A stretch of DNA of 64,000 nt, taken from NCBI GenBank assembly GCA_029834535.1, contig JAQMWT010000040.1, forward strand, positions 124,001 through 188,000. Reading direction: 5' to 3'. This document shows positions 48,152-60,562 of the stretch, in pieces (position 1 is the stretch's first letter; every line of letters starts with the position of its first letter). Both the position numbers and the translations under genes were made by a program. This DNA comes from Chrysophaeum taylorii (Eukaryota; Sar; Pelagophyceae; Pelagomonadales; Pelagomonadaceae). The notes under the pieces were generated by a model, which was not told where the DNA came from, searched no databases, and saw nothing but the letters and a program-made list of their open reading frames with translations.

Positions 48152-49330
48152 AAGTGCAGGCCAGTAAGTTCACCTACTCCCAATCTCTAACCCTAGTAAG
48201 TTAACCTGGTCCCAGTAAGTTCACCTAGTCCCAATCTCTAACCCCAGTAAGTTCGGCGTAAGCCCACTCGTGCTCACACCCACTCACCCCACTCTCCTTC
48301 GAGCTCGTCGCTCTCACCTCCGCCAATCTAAGCTGCTTTGATCCGTACACGCCGCTAGCCTTTGCGTTCACTCTAAAAACCCCAGTAAGTTCACTTGGTC
48401 CCAGTAAGTTCACCTGGTCACTAAGTTCACCTAGTCCCAATCTCAAACCCCAGCAAGTTCACCTGGACCCAGTAAGTTCACCTACAGTGCGCGTGTAGAC
48501 GCCGGGAGGGGGCTTATCGGTATTGCGCAGCACGCGTGGGGTAGGGTGGAGTCGTCGACTTAGAAGAGGATATCCTCGGGGTTGCCGATCGACAGAGAGC
48601 CACGTAGAGCTGGACGTGGCAGAAGACGGGCTTCGCCAAGAGGACGCCGACCTCGCGGGGCGTCTGGCCCTGGCTCTTGGTGATCGTTTGACGTCGGCGG
48701 GCCTTACGGGATACAGGTTGGAGGAGCCTCGGTGACAACGACCCGATCGATCATGTATCTGGTACCGTTGCAGTGGCCGTGCGACGGGTCGAGGTTGCGA
48801 AGACTTTAAGCTCGCGATCAAAGTCAGCATGCCGTTGGTTGTCAGGGAGTTCAAAACTCGACTGTAAAGAGCGAGGCGTCGGCTTCCGACCCAACCTAGT
48901 CGCCCGAAAAGAACTCCGACGCCTCGTCTCCGGGAAAAAAAGGCCGCGGTCATGCGCGCGTTGTCAGCATCGACAACATCGTTTCGACGGGGCGTGAGAA
49001 TGGCGCGCCGAAAGAGCCGCCGCGGGTCGTGGAAATAGTCTGCGAGGTCGCCGTAGACGGCTTGGAGGATCACTGTCTGGCTCTCGCGCCTACCTGATCC
49101 TTACTCTCGGGCCTACATGATCCTTACCCTAAATCGAGGGACAGACAGACAGATCCCGCGTACTTATCTCCGCCCGTCACGCACATCCTTCATACCCCAC
49201 AAACCCACCCACATCCTTCATGCTCCCCACACACCCCCCCCCCCTCTTAGCAGTCGACATTTAAAGACAGACAGACAGACAAACAAACAAACAAACAAAC
49301 AGACAAACATCTGTCGATTAGTAGTTAGGA
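48152..49330 (-). mobile_element. repeat A, copy 4, carrying a B fragment
   Basis: Same structure as copy 1. This copy has the longest minus-strand frame of the family (48459-49073, 204 residues). A 112-bp 3' fragment of retroposon B (49154-49265, plus orientation, ending GTCGACATTTAAA) sits in its GACA tract near the right end. The tract is duplicated on both sides (GACAGACAGACAG). The copy abuts the copia element, with 20 bases between them. Confidence 0.8.
48459..49073 (-). CDS. longest ORF of repeat A, coding status unclear
   Basis: 204 residues; begins MILQAVYGDLADYFHDPRRL and contains VARPLQRYQIHDRSGRCHRG. The other four copies carry only the C-terminal ~112-123 residues as an open frame, with similar sequence. 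It is Arg/Ser/Pro-rich with no domain. Other minus frames over the same DNA are also fairly open, so this may be chance in GC-rich DNA. Conservation of the DNA is explained by recent spread alone. Confidence 0.25.
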   Translation of the reverse strand: MILQAVYGDLADYFHDPRRLFRRAILTPRRNDVVDADNARMTAAFFSRRRGVGVLFGRLGWVGSRRLALYSRVLNSLTTNGMLTLIASLKSSQPRPVARPLQRYQIHDRSGRCHRGSSNLYPVRPADVKRSPRARARRPARSASSWRSPSSATSSSTWLSVDRQPRGYPLLSRRLHPTPRVLRNTDKPPPGVYTRTVGELTGSR

Positions 49331-49350
49331 AATAAAATCTCGCCCATCTT

Positions 49351-49667
49351 TGAAGAGAAATCTGCTGCCTCTTACCCTTATCCGTCCGTTGAGATCGTGA
49401 TCTCTTCCTTACCCTTCTTTTTCCTTTCTACAATCAAATAGTGCTCTGATTTGTGCTTACGCTCATCATCATGGTCTACTAGCGCGTCCCCAGGTATGTA
49501 TCACTATACACTTTACCTTTCTCGTGTAGTTCTAGATGCCGCCTGTCGTGTTCTGAGGATATAGGGAACATACCTTTTCATTCCCCGAATTAAATACTTC
49601 CAGACGTTTATGATGAGTCGGGATGGTTCCCCAGGTGACTTTACCACTGCTTGCTAAATGCTCTGCA
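49351..49667 (+). repeat. 5' LTR of copia element
   Basis: Begins TGAAGAGAAATCTGCTG and ends AATGCTCTGCA (TG...CA). It matches 62289-62633 over nearly its full length. Confidence 0.85.
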
Positions 49668-49679
49668 GGTTATGGGCCC
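49668..49679 (+). other. primer binding site, initiator-tRNA half type
   Basis: GGTTATGGGCCC directly follows the 5' LTR. It is complementary to the anticodon arm of initiator methionine tRNA (GGGCCCATAACC), the half-molecule priming known for Drosophila copia and related elements. Confidence 0.75.
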
Positions 49680-50190
49680 TGGCGGGTCCCTGAGAAACCA
49701 TGTGTAAAAACGTGCACGTAACCTATGGGTATTGGGCCGTTACCGCGCCGGTTCAGCCTCGACACGTAAACACACTTGTAAATACAACGCTATTACCATT
49801 GGGCTGTATATAATACCTTTTTTTGCACACGTGATCGTGTAGCCTTGTGTGCACCTGTTCATAGTATCGTATTGTCATGTCAATGTTGATGTGTGTGTAA
49901 TTGGCTAACCTGTACTCTTGCACACATGTTATGGAATATTTTGGGTACGTCCACTCGTACAATCCATGGCAATGCACTTAACAAGCTCCTAGAGAGCACC
50001 AAAACTAACCAGCTGCCTGAGTGACTACGCTTAGCGACACTACTCTGGACTCACAGCTTGCACAGCCGTCAAATAGACATCTTTCCATCGAAAACGATGA
50101 GTGTACATAGACACCGATAGACAGACCCCCTTAGAATGCTTAGACAGTGTCAACTGCGTGACTGAACCCACAGGTTCCCCGTCAACTGCT

Positions 50191-52209
50191 ATGGCAGAAC
50201 ACGCAGCACGAGCCGCACCCAAGGCGATCACAGGTGCGGATATATTGAAGCCCGAAGCTCCTGTAGTTGAGTTTCTTAACGATGGAAATCGATTTCAGCT
50301 TCAGACTCGCAAGGTATCCTTGCAAATCAAGCATATTAAGGAATTGTTACGGTCCAGTCATGCCGATGCCTTCCTCGAGTACGACTCGTACGAAGCATAT
50401 ACTCGGTCATGCAAGGACTACGAGATCCTCCGGAATCAAATTCTCGATCGCGTTTTCCTGGAATGGAAGACCGATAGGGCTGCTGATCTCCGTTTAGCTG
50501 TTGATGAATTGCCCCCTGAGTATCAGGAATGGCATTTCACCAACGAAGCTTTCCCCCACTTACCTGATGCAGAAGTAGCTCAGCTAGCTACTGTCTGTTA
50601 CGACTATGAAGTCAAGGCATTACGTCCTGAAATCAATGCCCGTTTCTTAGAAGAGGAACGAATCTTAAATCGCGCGCACCCGAAGGCATTAGCTTTCGAC
50701 ACCCGTGTTCGTGCCCCTGTTACTATGTTTTCGTTAACTGCTGCTGACTGGCACACTTATCAGAACACGTATGCTACATTCTTGCATACTTACTTCAATC
50801 TTGAAAGTGTTGGAAAACCAGCACTTGCGGCCTGGCCCGCCATCAATGAGGTATATAACAAAAGTTATTTACCCAACAAGGCTCGAGCCATTATGCTCAT
50901 CGCCTTTAGTCACTACGAGTCTGTTACGACTACTGATGTGTCCTATTTGAAACAGCAATTTAACTCTGTTGTTTATAATCCTAACTGGTATGTACATGTA
51001 TTTATCGAAGCTGTCCTAGCATTTAGGCAAATCTCTTACCAACTTAACCAGGAGGAGACTGACCTTCAATTCGACTTTGGTACTCTTTGTAGAAAAATCT
51101 ATGAAGAGATACATCGGCATTATGCCGATAATACCAGCAACAATCGTTACGATCGTGGTTGGGTAGATTGGTGTTATATGTATGAAACCCGATCTTCATC
51201 TCGGCCTGTGCCAGAAGCTGAACGATTGTGTCACCCTACCAACCCTAGCTACATTTTAGAGTACGCATTAGACTTATACAATGTAGTATCAAATGAGTCG
51301 AACAAAAGACGCTTAGAACGCCCCGTTTCTTGGCAACCCTATGTCGAAGGTTTATCATCTCAACCAAAGCCAAAGTTACTACTTACAAATACGCTGGATT
51401 TAGCAGACAAAAGTCTGACTCAAACTGCCAACACACTCGCCCTCATCACTGCGTCTCAGCCTGGTACATCTTCCACGTTTAATGCTAGACGCTTGCGTAA
51501 CTCTAATGATGCTCGCCAGCCTTTCTCTCGCAGCGACTTATCGTATTTTCGTTCTGGTGATTCTAACGTCACCAAGAAAACTGCTGGACAGTCCCATGAC
51601 CGTCCAATTTCCCCCCGCACTTTTGACAGGTCCTCTCGGTCTAACATGAAATTATTAGATCGAACAAATCCCACCTTAAACACCCTGCGAGAACAGTGTA
51701 GTGAACTTACGAAGCATGTGACAGATAATGATACCACGGCTCAGCTACAACAGAATATCAACAAGTTATTTGAGACTCTATTACAATCAGCTGACATTCT
51801 TTCAACGACATCTACGGAGGACAACAGTAGTTTACTTCGTCTAAACGAACAGCTCATGTTTGCAGACGACATCATTCATGATGTAGACGTTCATCTATCC
51901 TCGACCGAAAAGTCGTTAAACTACGTGGAGCCACAGCACCATACTGCTGTTACTACTCCCACCCCAAAGGCAACTCCTCCTACTACAAACACACAGGGTA
52001 ATCCTTCCAATACCGTGCCTAACCTCTTTACCGCTTCCGCCATCTCGGCTTTACCACCAGCATTATTGTCCTCGCTATCTTCACAGGTCCAATCTGCCCT
52101 CAACCTACCATCACAAGCCGAAACCAAAAGGGGTGCCGATCATACTTCGCTATCGTCATTTGATGAAAAGCACGGCATGGCTGATGAGGCTTACGAACCA
52201 TCTCATTGA
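50191..52209 (+). mobile_element. gag-like region of copia element (fossil)
   Basis: A long region starting MAEHAARAAPKAITGADILK, helical in its first two thirds, with a Ser/Thr-rich, disordered last third. No CCHC zinc knuckle is seen. It holds one of the five copies of the 23-24-base motif. Assigned as gag-like by position between primer site and pol. Confidence 0.6.
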
Positions 52210-52332
52210 TGTCCACTTACGATTTTGCAATACCCAATCATATAATTCCACTGGACTCCAAATACGCGCCGATTGTTATTCAAACGGCCACAGGACAACA
52301 ACGTGCCTCACACATGATGTTAACACGTAACA

Positions 52333-53940
52333 TTGTTGTTCCCCTACCAGATCATCCACAAGTTTGGCTATGTTAAGATCGACTTCGCTTTATGTCTTCA
52401 GCCAGTGCATGACCGACATCTCGCTATCCTGAGCATGCTCGAGTGGAACCAGACGAACCTGACCACTGTGTTCAATGATCGAGCTGAGCCAAAGCTCAGC
52501 GCTGTCACGAGCCGCATAGACAAAGATGTACGTATCCCCATACACTACATAGCAGCTAATTTGCCTGCTCTCCCTTGTCTCGATTACAACATCGCTCGTG
52601 ACAAGCAACTCGAACTTCGTTCCCTCGCATTTCTCCTCAAGCGATACCATGAAAACAGGGATCTACTGGCATACTACAACTACCTACTCCAAAGAGTTTT
52701 ACCAGAACGCCCGTGGATTCGCCCTTTTGTTCTCAATCTTCGGAAACAGAACAAGTTTGTTCAGCAAAATACACAGCCTCTAACTTGACTACTTTCACGC
52801 CCAGTGCTTCTCTCACAAGAGTCCAATCTCCGCAAACCTTCTGTCGTGTTACTTTGTTCTGGTTTGTCAACTCCGGCGTTCCTGTCTCAAGCCACTAATG
52901 ACTTAGGCTTAAACATCAATGTAAAAGTTGTTGTTGAGTCTGATGATACGCTTGTTCGTATGTTACGCCACCGTTTTCCTACTGTGCTATTATTTGAATC
53001 TCTCCCCGCCTTTATTAACCATCTTCACCTAATCTCACCCGAGGAAAGGCGCACATTCTATTGTGATATAATTGAGATCACTCCTCCCTGCACAAACAAG
53101 AATTTACTAAAACAACAAAAGTCAGAAGACTTACACAGCCTGCTGGACGATTCTCTTTCGACAGCATGTTGTCTGTCGTCAAGTTACTCCAGCCCTTGGT
53201 ACTACTGGCTGAGATGACGCCTCCACATAAGTACTGTCATCAAGACCACATCACAGTGGCCTATCCTCCATCCACGCCCCTTCCTAAAGATCGTGGATGA
53301 TCTACAAGCTATTCCCAAGCGCCTTTGGCTACCTAAACACGTGTCCAAAGACTGGATCCGGGTGTTCCCCGATCCTCCATATATTCCCGTTCCTAAAACG
53401 TTTGCACCTTACTCTCACACAGGTTCTGCTCAGCTTACTATGGCTGACCTTGAATCCCTCAATATGTCACTGCTTCGCCTTCACTCACAACAGGCTCACG
53501 AGCAACGTACTTACCCTGTTCAATCCGAGTGTACCTATCATCAGCTGTGCTTTAAACGCTCCTCTATGGAGCCGCTACCCAATGCACCCTACCCTATACA
53601 TGTCAAGGCTTTTACAATCCTCTATAACTTGTTTGCCAGCTTACACACTAACTCACCCACTCCTGTGTCTTATTACATAACCGTTTTCGAAACTAACCAA
53701 CCGTTACACAGGTTACTACTTACAACCTCATCAACATCATACAACTCCCACTTCTTGACTGGTGGCCACCACTCTGACGGCAACCTCACCATAGAGAACG
53801 CCACCACCAAATATCATGCTTCTATTGACGCGTTTGTAAGCACGTATACGTTCACTGCTTCCGACATTCCCCGCGACCGCGAGGTCCATATATTTGGAGC
53901 CGTTTATGGGTTACAAGTGCAGGCCAGTAAGTTCACCTAG
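52333..53940 (+). mobile_element. first part of pol-like region of copia element (fossil)
   Basis: Protein-like sequence follows the gag-like region and leads up to the repeat A insertion. By position it should include the protease and the start of the integrase part. I see no clear protease motif. Treated as a fossil part. Confidence 0.4.
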
Positions 53941-54982
53941 TCCCAATCTCTAACCCCAGTAAGTTCACCTGGTCCCAGTAAGTTTCGTATAAGTTCACCT
54001 GGTCAGTAAGTTCACCTAGCTCACACCAACTCCTTTGAGCTCGTCGCTCTCGCCTCCGCCAATCTAAGCTGCTTCGATCCGCACGCGCCGCCAACCTTTG
54101 AGTTTACTCTAAAAACCCTTTACTCTAAAAACCCCAGTATGTTCACCTGGTCCCAGTTTCACCTGGTCACTCAGTTCACCTAGTCCCAATCTCAAACCCC
54201 AGTAAGTTCACGGTCCCAGTAAGTTCACCTTAGTGCGCGTGTAGACGCCGGGAGGGGCTTATCGGTATTGCGCAGCACGTGTGGGGTAGGGTGGAGTCGT
54301 CGACTCAGATGAGTATATCCTCGGGGTGCCGATCGACAGAGAGCTGTACTGGACAGAAGACGGGCTTGGGAAGAGGACGCCGACCTCGCGGGGCGTCTGG
54401 CCCTGGCTCTTGTTGATCGTTTGGCGTAGGCGGGCCTTAAGCGATACAGGTTGGAGGAGCCTCGGTGACAACGACACGATCGATCATGTATCTGGTACCG
54501 TTGCAGTGGCCGTGCGACGGGTCGAGGTTGCGAAGACATAAAGCTCGCGATCAAAGTCAGCATGCCGTTGGTTGTCAGGGAGTTGAAAACTCTACTGTAA
54601 AGAGCGAGGCGTCGTCTTCCGACCCAGCCTAGTCAGCCGAAAAGAACTCCGACGCCTCGTCTCCGGGAAAAAAAGGCCGCGGTCATGCGCGCGTTGTCAG
54701 CATCGACAACATCGTTTTGACGGGGCGTGAGAATGGCGTGCTGAAAGAGCCGCCGCGGGTCGTGGAAATAGTCTGCGAGGTCGCCGTAGACGGCTTGGAG
54801 GATCACTGTCTGGCTCTCGCGCCTACCTGAACCTTACTCTCGCGCCTACCTGATCCTTACCCTAAATCGAGGGACAGACTCACATCCTTCATGCTCCCCA
54901 CACACACCCCCCTCTTAGCAGTCGACATTTAAAGACAGACAAACAAACAGCACCCGACATTTAAAGACAGACAAACAAACAC

Positions 54983-55702
54983 CACGCTCGACAACAAGGA
55001 GCAACTCTACGACATCAAAACCCTCGCTTGGGGTTCGTTGTACACCGCCCACGCCCTCCATCCCTCCCACCCGTCGCCTGTCAACCGGCGCGCAGCGCAA
55101 GTCCACTCCGAATACCTCGCTCACGCCCGCGGCATCGACGCCATCATCCCCCAGCCGGGTACAGCACCACCGCCTGGCTTCTTGGGCCCTGTCGAACAGC
55201 GGCTACGTAGCTACGGCACCGTCGCCGGCCTCGTCTTTGGTGCCTTCGGTGAGGCCAGCGCGGCGTGCCACGCTCTCGCCCAAACATGCGCAGAGCGCAT
55301 CGCTGCGCGAACCTGGGTGACAAGCGGCTGCGCCAACTTCACAGAGGCAAAGGCGGCCCAAACTCGCCGCATCTACCGTGAGTGGGGGATCGCCAACGCA
55401 TTAGGCCGGGCTCGCTGTGCCCTCACCGCCCTCACCCATGTCGCCGCCTCGGGGAACCCCACCCAGGCCGCCCGATCCCAGCAGGACGTCACCCTTCGTC
55501 GCACATACGTCCGGCGGCAGCATGCGTACGACCTACGGGCGGGGCCCGTCCTCTCTTCGCCTGCCCCACGCCTCGGCGATGACCCCGACTAGGTCCCGCG
55601 TACTTATCTCCGCCCGTCAGGCACATCCCTCATACCCCACAAACCCCCCCACATCCTTCATGCTCCCCACACACACCCCCCTCTTAGCAGTCGACATTTA
55701 AA
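54983..55702 (+). mobile_element. retroposon B, longest copy (720 bp)
   Basis: The longest B copy, still 5'-truncated. It contains the reading frame ending at 55592, a ~110-bp 3' untranslated part with 'cacatccttcatgctccccacacac', and the terminus GTCGACATTTAAA. It is flanked by GACAGACAAACAA (54967-54979) and GACAGACAAACAG (55703-55715), a 13-base duplication with one mismatch inside a simple-sequence target. Confidence 0.8.
55038..55592 (+). CDS. retroposon B ORF, C-terminal region
   Basis: Open frame of about 185 residues, with no ATG at its start because the copy is truncated; the frame is open back to ~54984. Contains LRSYGTVAGLVFGAFGEASA, CAERIAARTWVTSGCANFTE and RRIYREWGIANALGRARCAL, and ends LGDDPD. 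The 'VxGLVFGAFGEAS' segment is one I associate with the region behind reverse transcriptase in algal non-LTR-type elements, but this is from memory and not a defined domain. The 28-kb copy repeats its last 91 residues almost exactly. Confidence 0.6.
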   Translation: MYTAHALHPSHPSPVNRRAAQVHSEYLAHARGIDAIIPQPGTAPPPGFLGPVEQRLRSYGTVAGLVFGAFGEASAACHALAQTCAERIAARTWVTSGCANFTEAKAAQTRRIYREWGIANALGRARCALTALTHVAASGNPTQAARSQQDVTLRRTYVRRQHAYDLRAGPVLSSPAPRLGDDPD

Positions 55703-56004
55703 GACAGACAAACAGGCAAACAAACAAACAAACAGACAAACATCTGTCGATTAGTAGTTAGGACTTGTGGATAGTCCAAGCCCCTCCCCAAGTTGGCTCC
55801 GCTGCCGCCAATGGCACCGCCATACAAAAGCTCTTGTCCAGATGCTCTCTTGTGATGCCTGGCTGCCTTGCCTAAAAGGCCACCGCCAACTCTTTCGACT
55901 ACAAGGACTCTCATTGTGCTCTGGAAGACCACCACTTATCTCATAGTCGCTATATAGGGTACCTTCGTGGAAGTGACCGCAAACTCGGCTCTAAAATCCA
56001 CTCC

Positions 56005-57165
56005 ATGCATGCTCCATTGCCCACTGTCCGAGGGTACGCCAATATTATTTTACTCGACCCCCGCAACGGGAAATTACGCTACCCCACTCGATCGGAGTTG
56101 ATTCGTGCTAACAACCACACCAAACAACAGGAATCCTTCCTCTTGTCTCTACGCCATGACCTTTGCTGTGACATGCTCAGCAATGCTCTGCCTGCCGGTA
56201 CGTACAGTACTCTGTACAAGCACCTCTCGCTCCTCGTTGCCGATATTAAATCCCTTATGTTGGACCCTACCTTCCAACATACTGCTACCGTGACGAAGAA
56301 ATCCTATGTATCCAATTTCATGACCGTCGATCAAGCTTCCACGTGCAGCACAGATACCTTGTCTTTGGCACAAGCTTTTATGATGTCTATTTCCAGCAAC
56401 TGCTTGACCGAAATGTCGTTAAACTATATATCTTCGTCCTACGAAGATACTCTCGTTACTCGTGATGATGAGGATGCACCTCCAAGTGACCCTGCTGCGC
56501 ACCAGGATGACGACGCACCGCCTTCCCGTGCCTTAGACACCGAACTCAAGTTCGATGTTCGGCGCAAACGGCATATTCCCGCTCATCCCATTCCTCGTAA
56601 GTCTCTCGCACACGGATCCACCGAATATCTCAATGCCAAAGAACGTGCCAATCGCTTCCACCGGGTGCATCACTGCCCCGACAACGTCGCTGCCAAGGCC
56701 CCCAACGTACTTGCGCGCCCTGGATTCTCTGCTTCTGACATACCTTATCGCGACTTATGCACCGACTGCATCGCACACAACAAGCGCCACCCGCACAAGC
56801 ATTTCAATGCGACCAAGCCTTCTTTTGAGCAAACTCACAAAGCCGGCGAAGTCTGGGCGTGCGACGGCGGCTATGTGACCATCCCATCCGAATGGGGAGG
56901 CTTCACACATATCATCGTCTTCAAGGAGCTCATTTCAAAATTTCTTTTGGTGTACTTTACACGCACCACCAACGCCACGGAGTTCACTCAAGCTCTGGAT
57001 TTTGCGTATGACTTCTGTCGTACACAACTCAACGTGCACATGCGCACCCTCTACTCCGATGCCTTCAAGCCCTACTTTAGCCAGCACATAACCTCCCCGT
57101 ACCGCGTCGATAAAGGCATTCAACTCATCGCCTTCCCGCCGTACATGCACCACTCTAACTTTTAA
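56005..57165 (+). mobile_element. integrase part of copia pol (fossil)
   Basis: Contains a His/Cys-rich N-terminal segment (CIAHNKRHPHKHFNATKPS) and the start of an integrase catalytic core (GEVWACDGGYVTIPSEWGGF, LYSDAFKPYFSQHI), as expected ahead of the copia reverse transcriptase. Treated as a fossil part. Confidence 0.7.
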
Positions 57166-57343
57166 GTTGAGTCCGCCATCGGTTTCATCGCCTCCGCCTC
57201 CTCAACTCGCCTTCGTTCTCTCCTTAATGCTCACTATCGTGGCGCCAAGATCGTGGAACCAGCCATCATGTTCCCGTGGGCGGTGATACACACCGTTCAA
57301 AGCTACAACCTTCTCCCGAACGCCACGCTCGAGCGCATTCATC

Positions 57344-59398
57344 ATGCTATCCCGAGTCCGCAACAGCTACTCTACAACCAACTCAACACTCCCCAACATG
57401 ACATGCTCAAGATTTTTGGCGCTGAATGTTACCTTTTATTGGAGCCCCATGAACACCATAAGTGGGAACCGTGCCGCCGCAAATATTTATATCTCTGTTG
57501 CGCCAACGCGCAAAACCCGCTCGTCTCCCAACGCGTCGACCATCTCGCTGACGTCGTCCTCAACCCTGAAAACGGACAAATTCGTGCTTCGTCCAAGCTG
57601 CAATTCCTCTACATGCTTCAGCATCCTACTCCTGACCCTGAACTTGCTCCTGCGCCTCACGCTCCTCCCGCGCCTTTCTCGCTCACACCCCACGCCGCTA
57701 TCCAAGACCATGTCATTCAGAAGGGGACACGGACTCCTCATCCTCAGAGTGGGCACTCCCCACCTCCTTCAGCTCCTTCGTCCTGCTTCTTCTCCCTCTT
57801 CTGACGCTCTCGCCGACGATTATGGCGCTATGTCACCGCCGCCCTTACTTCCTTCTTACAAAGACCTTTTTGCACAAGATGGCCGCATTCTTGTCCCAGG
57901 TTCCAAACAGCCCAACACCCGCAAGGCCACTTCTATGAAAACTATCCAAGCCCGGCTCCAAGCGTCTACTATTGGTGCTTACAAAGCCGCTGATGGCAAA
58001 CTCGCCGATTTCCGCTGGGATCTTCGCCACCACTTTCTTACGTTCAAGTCTCCCGCCCTCTCCGCCCTTCATCTCAGTGGTGGTATCCTCTGGTCTGCTA
58101 TCTGCTCAGAGGGGGAACATGCGTTGTTAGCTCGCCTTCTTCTCCCGGTGCGCACTGACTTACTTGCCCGCTACCCGCACGTCGATGGTTACTTCGCCCA
58201 CGCCAAGTGTGCATCCAGCATCCCAGCTGCAACCTTTTTAACTGCTGATGGTTCACCCACGTGCCCCATTCCTCAGCCCCTTTTGTCTGCGTTCACTGAA
58301 CACGCTGCTGCCTTTGGCACTTCTTCCTTACAATATGCACTTACGTACCTGGAGCCGACCAGCTTTATTGATCACAACTCCTCCGAGTTTGGCACTACTT
58401 CCGCATCTCTGGCTGACTTGGAGGAATACCTTCTGGTCTCTACAGAGTTTGTCACCCAGGTCTTACACACCGACCCTACTATCCATATTCAACTGGAATC
58501 TGCTTCTCCTACTCCTACTGACGCTGTTTCCGCTTATCCCGAAGTTGCGCACACTGCCTCGACCGCAACGTCGCTAAACTATAATTCACCAGCCATTGTT
58601 GGTCCTGACGAATACAAGGTCCAAGAAGCTGACGTTCCCATTGTCGAATATAAACTCAAGTGTCTCCACGGTTACAGGCACGCCTACCTCAAGGCCATTG
58701 CCAAGGAACTCCACGGCATTATCCGCTTTGGCTGCTTCAAACTTTCCTTACCCGACGGTGTCTCTCATCCTATTGACAGCAAGATGGTGCTGAAGATTAA
58801 AACAGACTCTGCAGGCAAGTACGTCAAGCACAAGGCTCGCCTCGTGCTACGTGGCTTCCTAGCATCTCTTGGCGCCGATTTCTTTGGCACCTTCAGCCCC
58901 ATGGCCACCATGACCGCAATCCGGGTACTACTAGCTATTGCAGCATACAAGCAATTGCCTGTCTACCATGCAGACGTCCCGAACGCCTTCGTTCAGTCTG
59001 ACATTGATGCCAACGTCTATGTTCAGTTACCAGACGGCATCAAGCTTATCGACCCCGATGACGCTAAATACAAGGGCCGACATCTACCGAAACTGCTGAA
59101 GTCACTTTATGGACTTCGGCAATCACCACCTCTTTGGAACAAAGAGATAAACGGCTTCTTCCGTAGCCTTGGCTACAAACGCCTGCATTCGGACTCTCGC
59201 CTATATGCTCGAGTATCCGCACATGCTAAGTTCGTCGTATGCAGTCTGTCTGTAGACGACATTGTTATTGTGTCCAATGACGACCCTCATCGTCCCTCGC
59301 CTCTACCCCAACTGTGTGATTTTTGCTCTGTGATCCTGGACCGGCTACTGCCGGCCCAGCCTGGCTCCCATGCCCGGGAGAGGTCCGAAGTTAGTTAG
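57344..59398 (+). mobile_element. reverse transcriptase part of copia pol (fossil)
   Basis: Copia-type reverse transcriptase motifs: VYHADVPNAFVQSDIDANVY, KSLYGLRQSPPLWNKEINGF and the catalytic SVDDIVIVSND (usual YVDDI). Order and spacing match Ty1/copia elements. Treated as a fossil part. Confidence 0.8.
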
Positions 59399-59488
59399 TT
59401 AGACGACCCTCATCGTACTGAATTACAGGATGCCCTCCACAAACGGTATGCTGTAGAGCAGTTTGAACCTGTCCATACCCTCCTTAGC

Positions 59489-60562
59489 ATGCGTGTGTGT
59501 CGCACATCTGACGGTTCCATTTCCTTGGATGTGCTAGCCAAGCTGGATGAACTCTTCGCTGATCACCCAGTCTTGCAGCAACTGACCCCGCTTAAATATC
59601 CTATGTCATCGTCCTTCAAGTATAAATATGGCACTCCCAGCTCTGAAACAGAGTTGTACATCAATTCGCACTTTGCCACCCTCCTTGGCAACCTGGTGTT
59701 CATACAAGTTGCCTGTAGACCTGACTTCTCGCAAGCCTTGGGCAGATGTTCGCGTGGTATGCATGCACCCACGTATGTTCACGTCCAAATGCTAGAGCAT
59801 TTGCTTCGCTACCTCCAGAAGCCGGAAAACCGCTCACTTCGCCTCTGGTTCCATCCTAAAGGTAATGCCATTGAAGCTCACCGTCGCACTGTCTCCGCTA
59901 ATCGAATTGATCTATCCACTGTGGTCGACTACCAACCGCAGGATGTATCTACTGGACAGTTTGACCCCTTAGTTGCCATGGTTGACGCTGACAATGCCCC
60001 TTCCTTAGCACAGGAAGATAGGAAATCTACCACCGGGTTTGTCTTCTATCTTTTCAACTGCCTTATTGGTTGGAAAAGCAAACTTCAACCGATAGTCTCC
60101 TGCTCAACTCACGAAGCTGAGTTGATTGCCCTCAGTATTTGTGCTGATGAAGCTGTTTGGCTACGCAAGCTGTTGTTGGAACACTCCTTTGTCGTCAACC
60201 CCACCTTCTACGTCAACAATGCTAATGGTGAGAACACCGCTGACCCTGTTGACTTCGATGACAATGACAACCCAATTGCTGAAGATATGCGCTTCATCAG
60301 AAGCCTACCTCTCTTGTCTGACAATGCTGCCGCTGTTCACACCTCTAATAACCCAGATGGGTCCTCTCGATCCAAGGCACTGTCGACCAGATGGTTTAAA
60401 ATCCGTGAGTACATCTCGCTACAGAAAATACGAGTCCATCATGTTCCCGGCAAGCTAAACGTGGCGGATGGTTTTACAAAGCCACTTGCTGCTGAGTTCT
60501 CCACTTTTCGTTCTCTACTCGGTATGCATCATGCCTCTGACGACAAGCCTTTACAGGATTGA
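59489..60562 (+). mobile_element. RNase H part of copia pol (fossil)
   Basis: Copia RNase H signature: EDRKSTTGFVFYLFNCLIGW, then SCSTHEAELIALSICADEAV and a late LSTRWFKIREYISLQKIRVH. It lies behind the reverse transcriptase as in other copia elements. Confidence 0.8.

Larger units (their letters stand above)
53915..55763 (-). mobile_element. repeat A, copy 5, inside copia, split by retroposon B
   Basis: The A part runs 53915 to about 54880 and resumes at its right end, about 55703-55763 (GACA/AAAC tract, then CATCTGTCGATTAGTAGTTAGGA). Three B pieces lie one after another in the GACA tract. Each ends in (GTCG/CCG)ACATTTAAA and each is followed by GACAGACAAACA: ~54880-54932, ~54951-54966 and 54983-55702. 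The copia element is therefore older than this A copy, and A is older than its B pieces. Confidence 0.8.
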
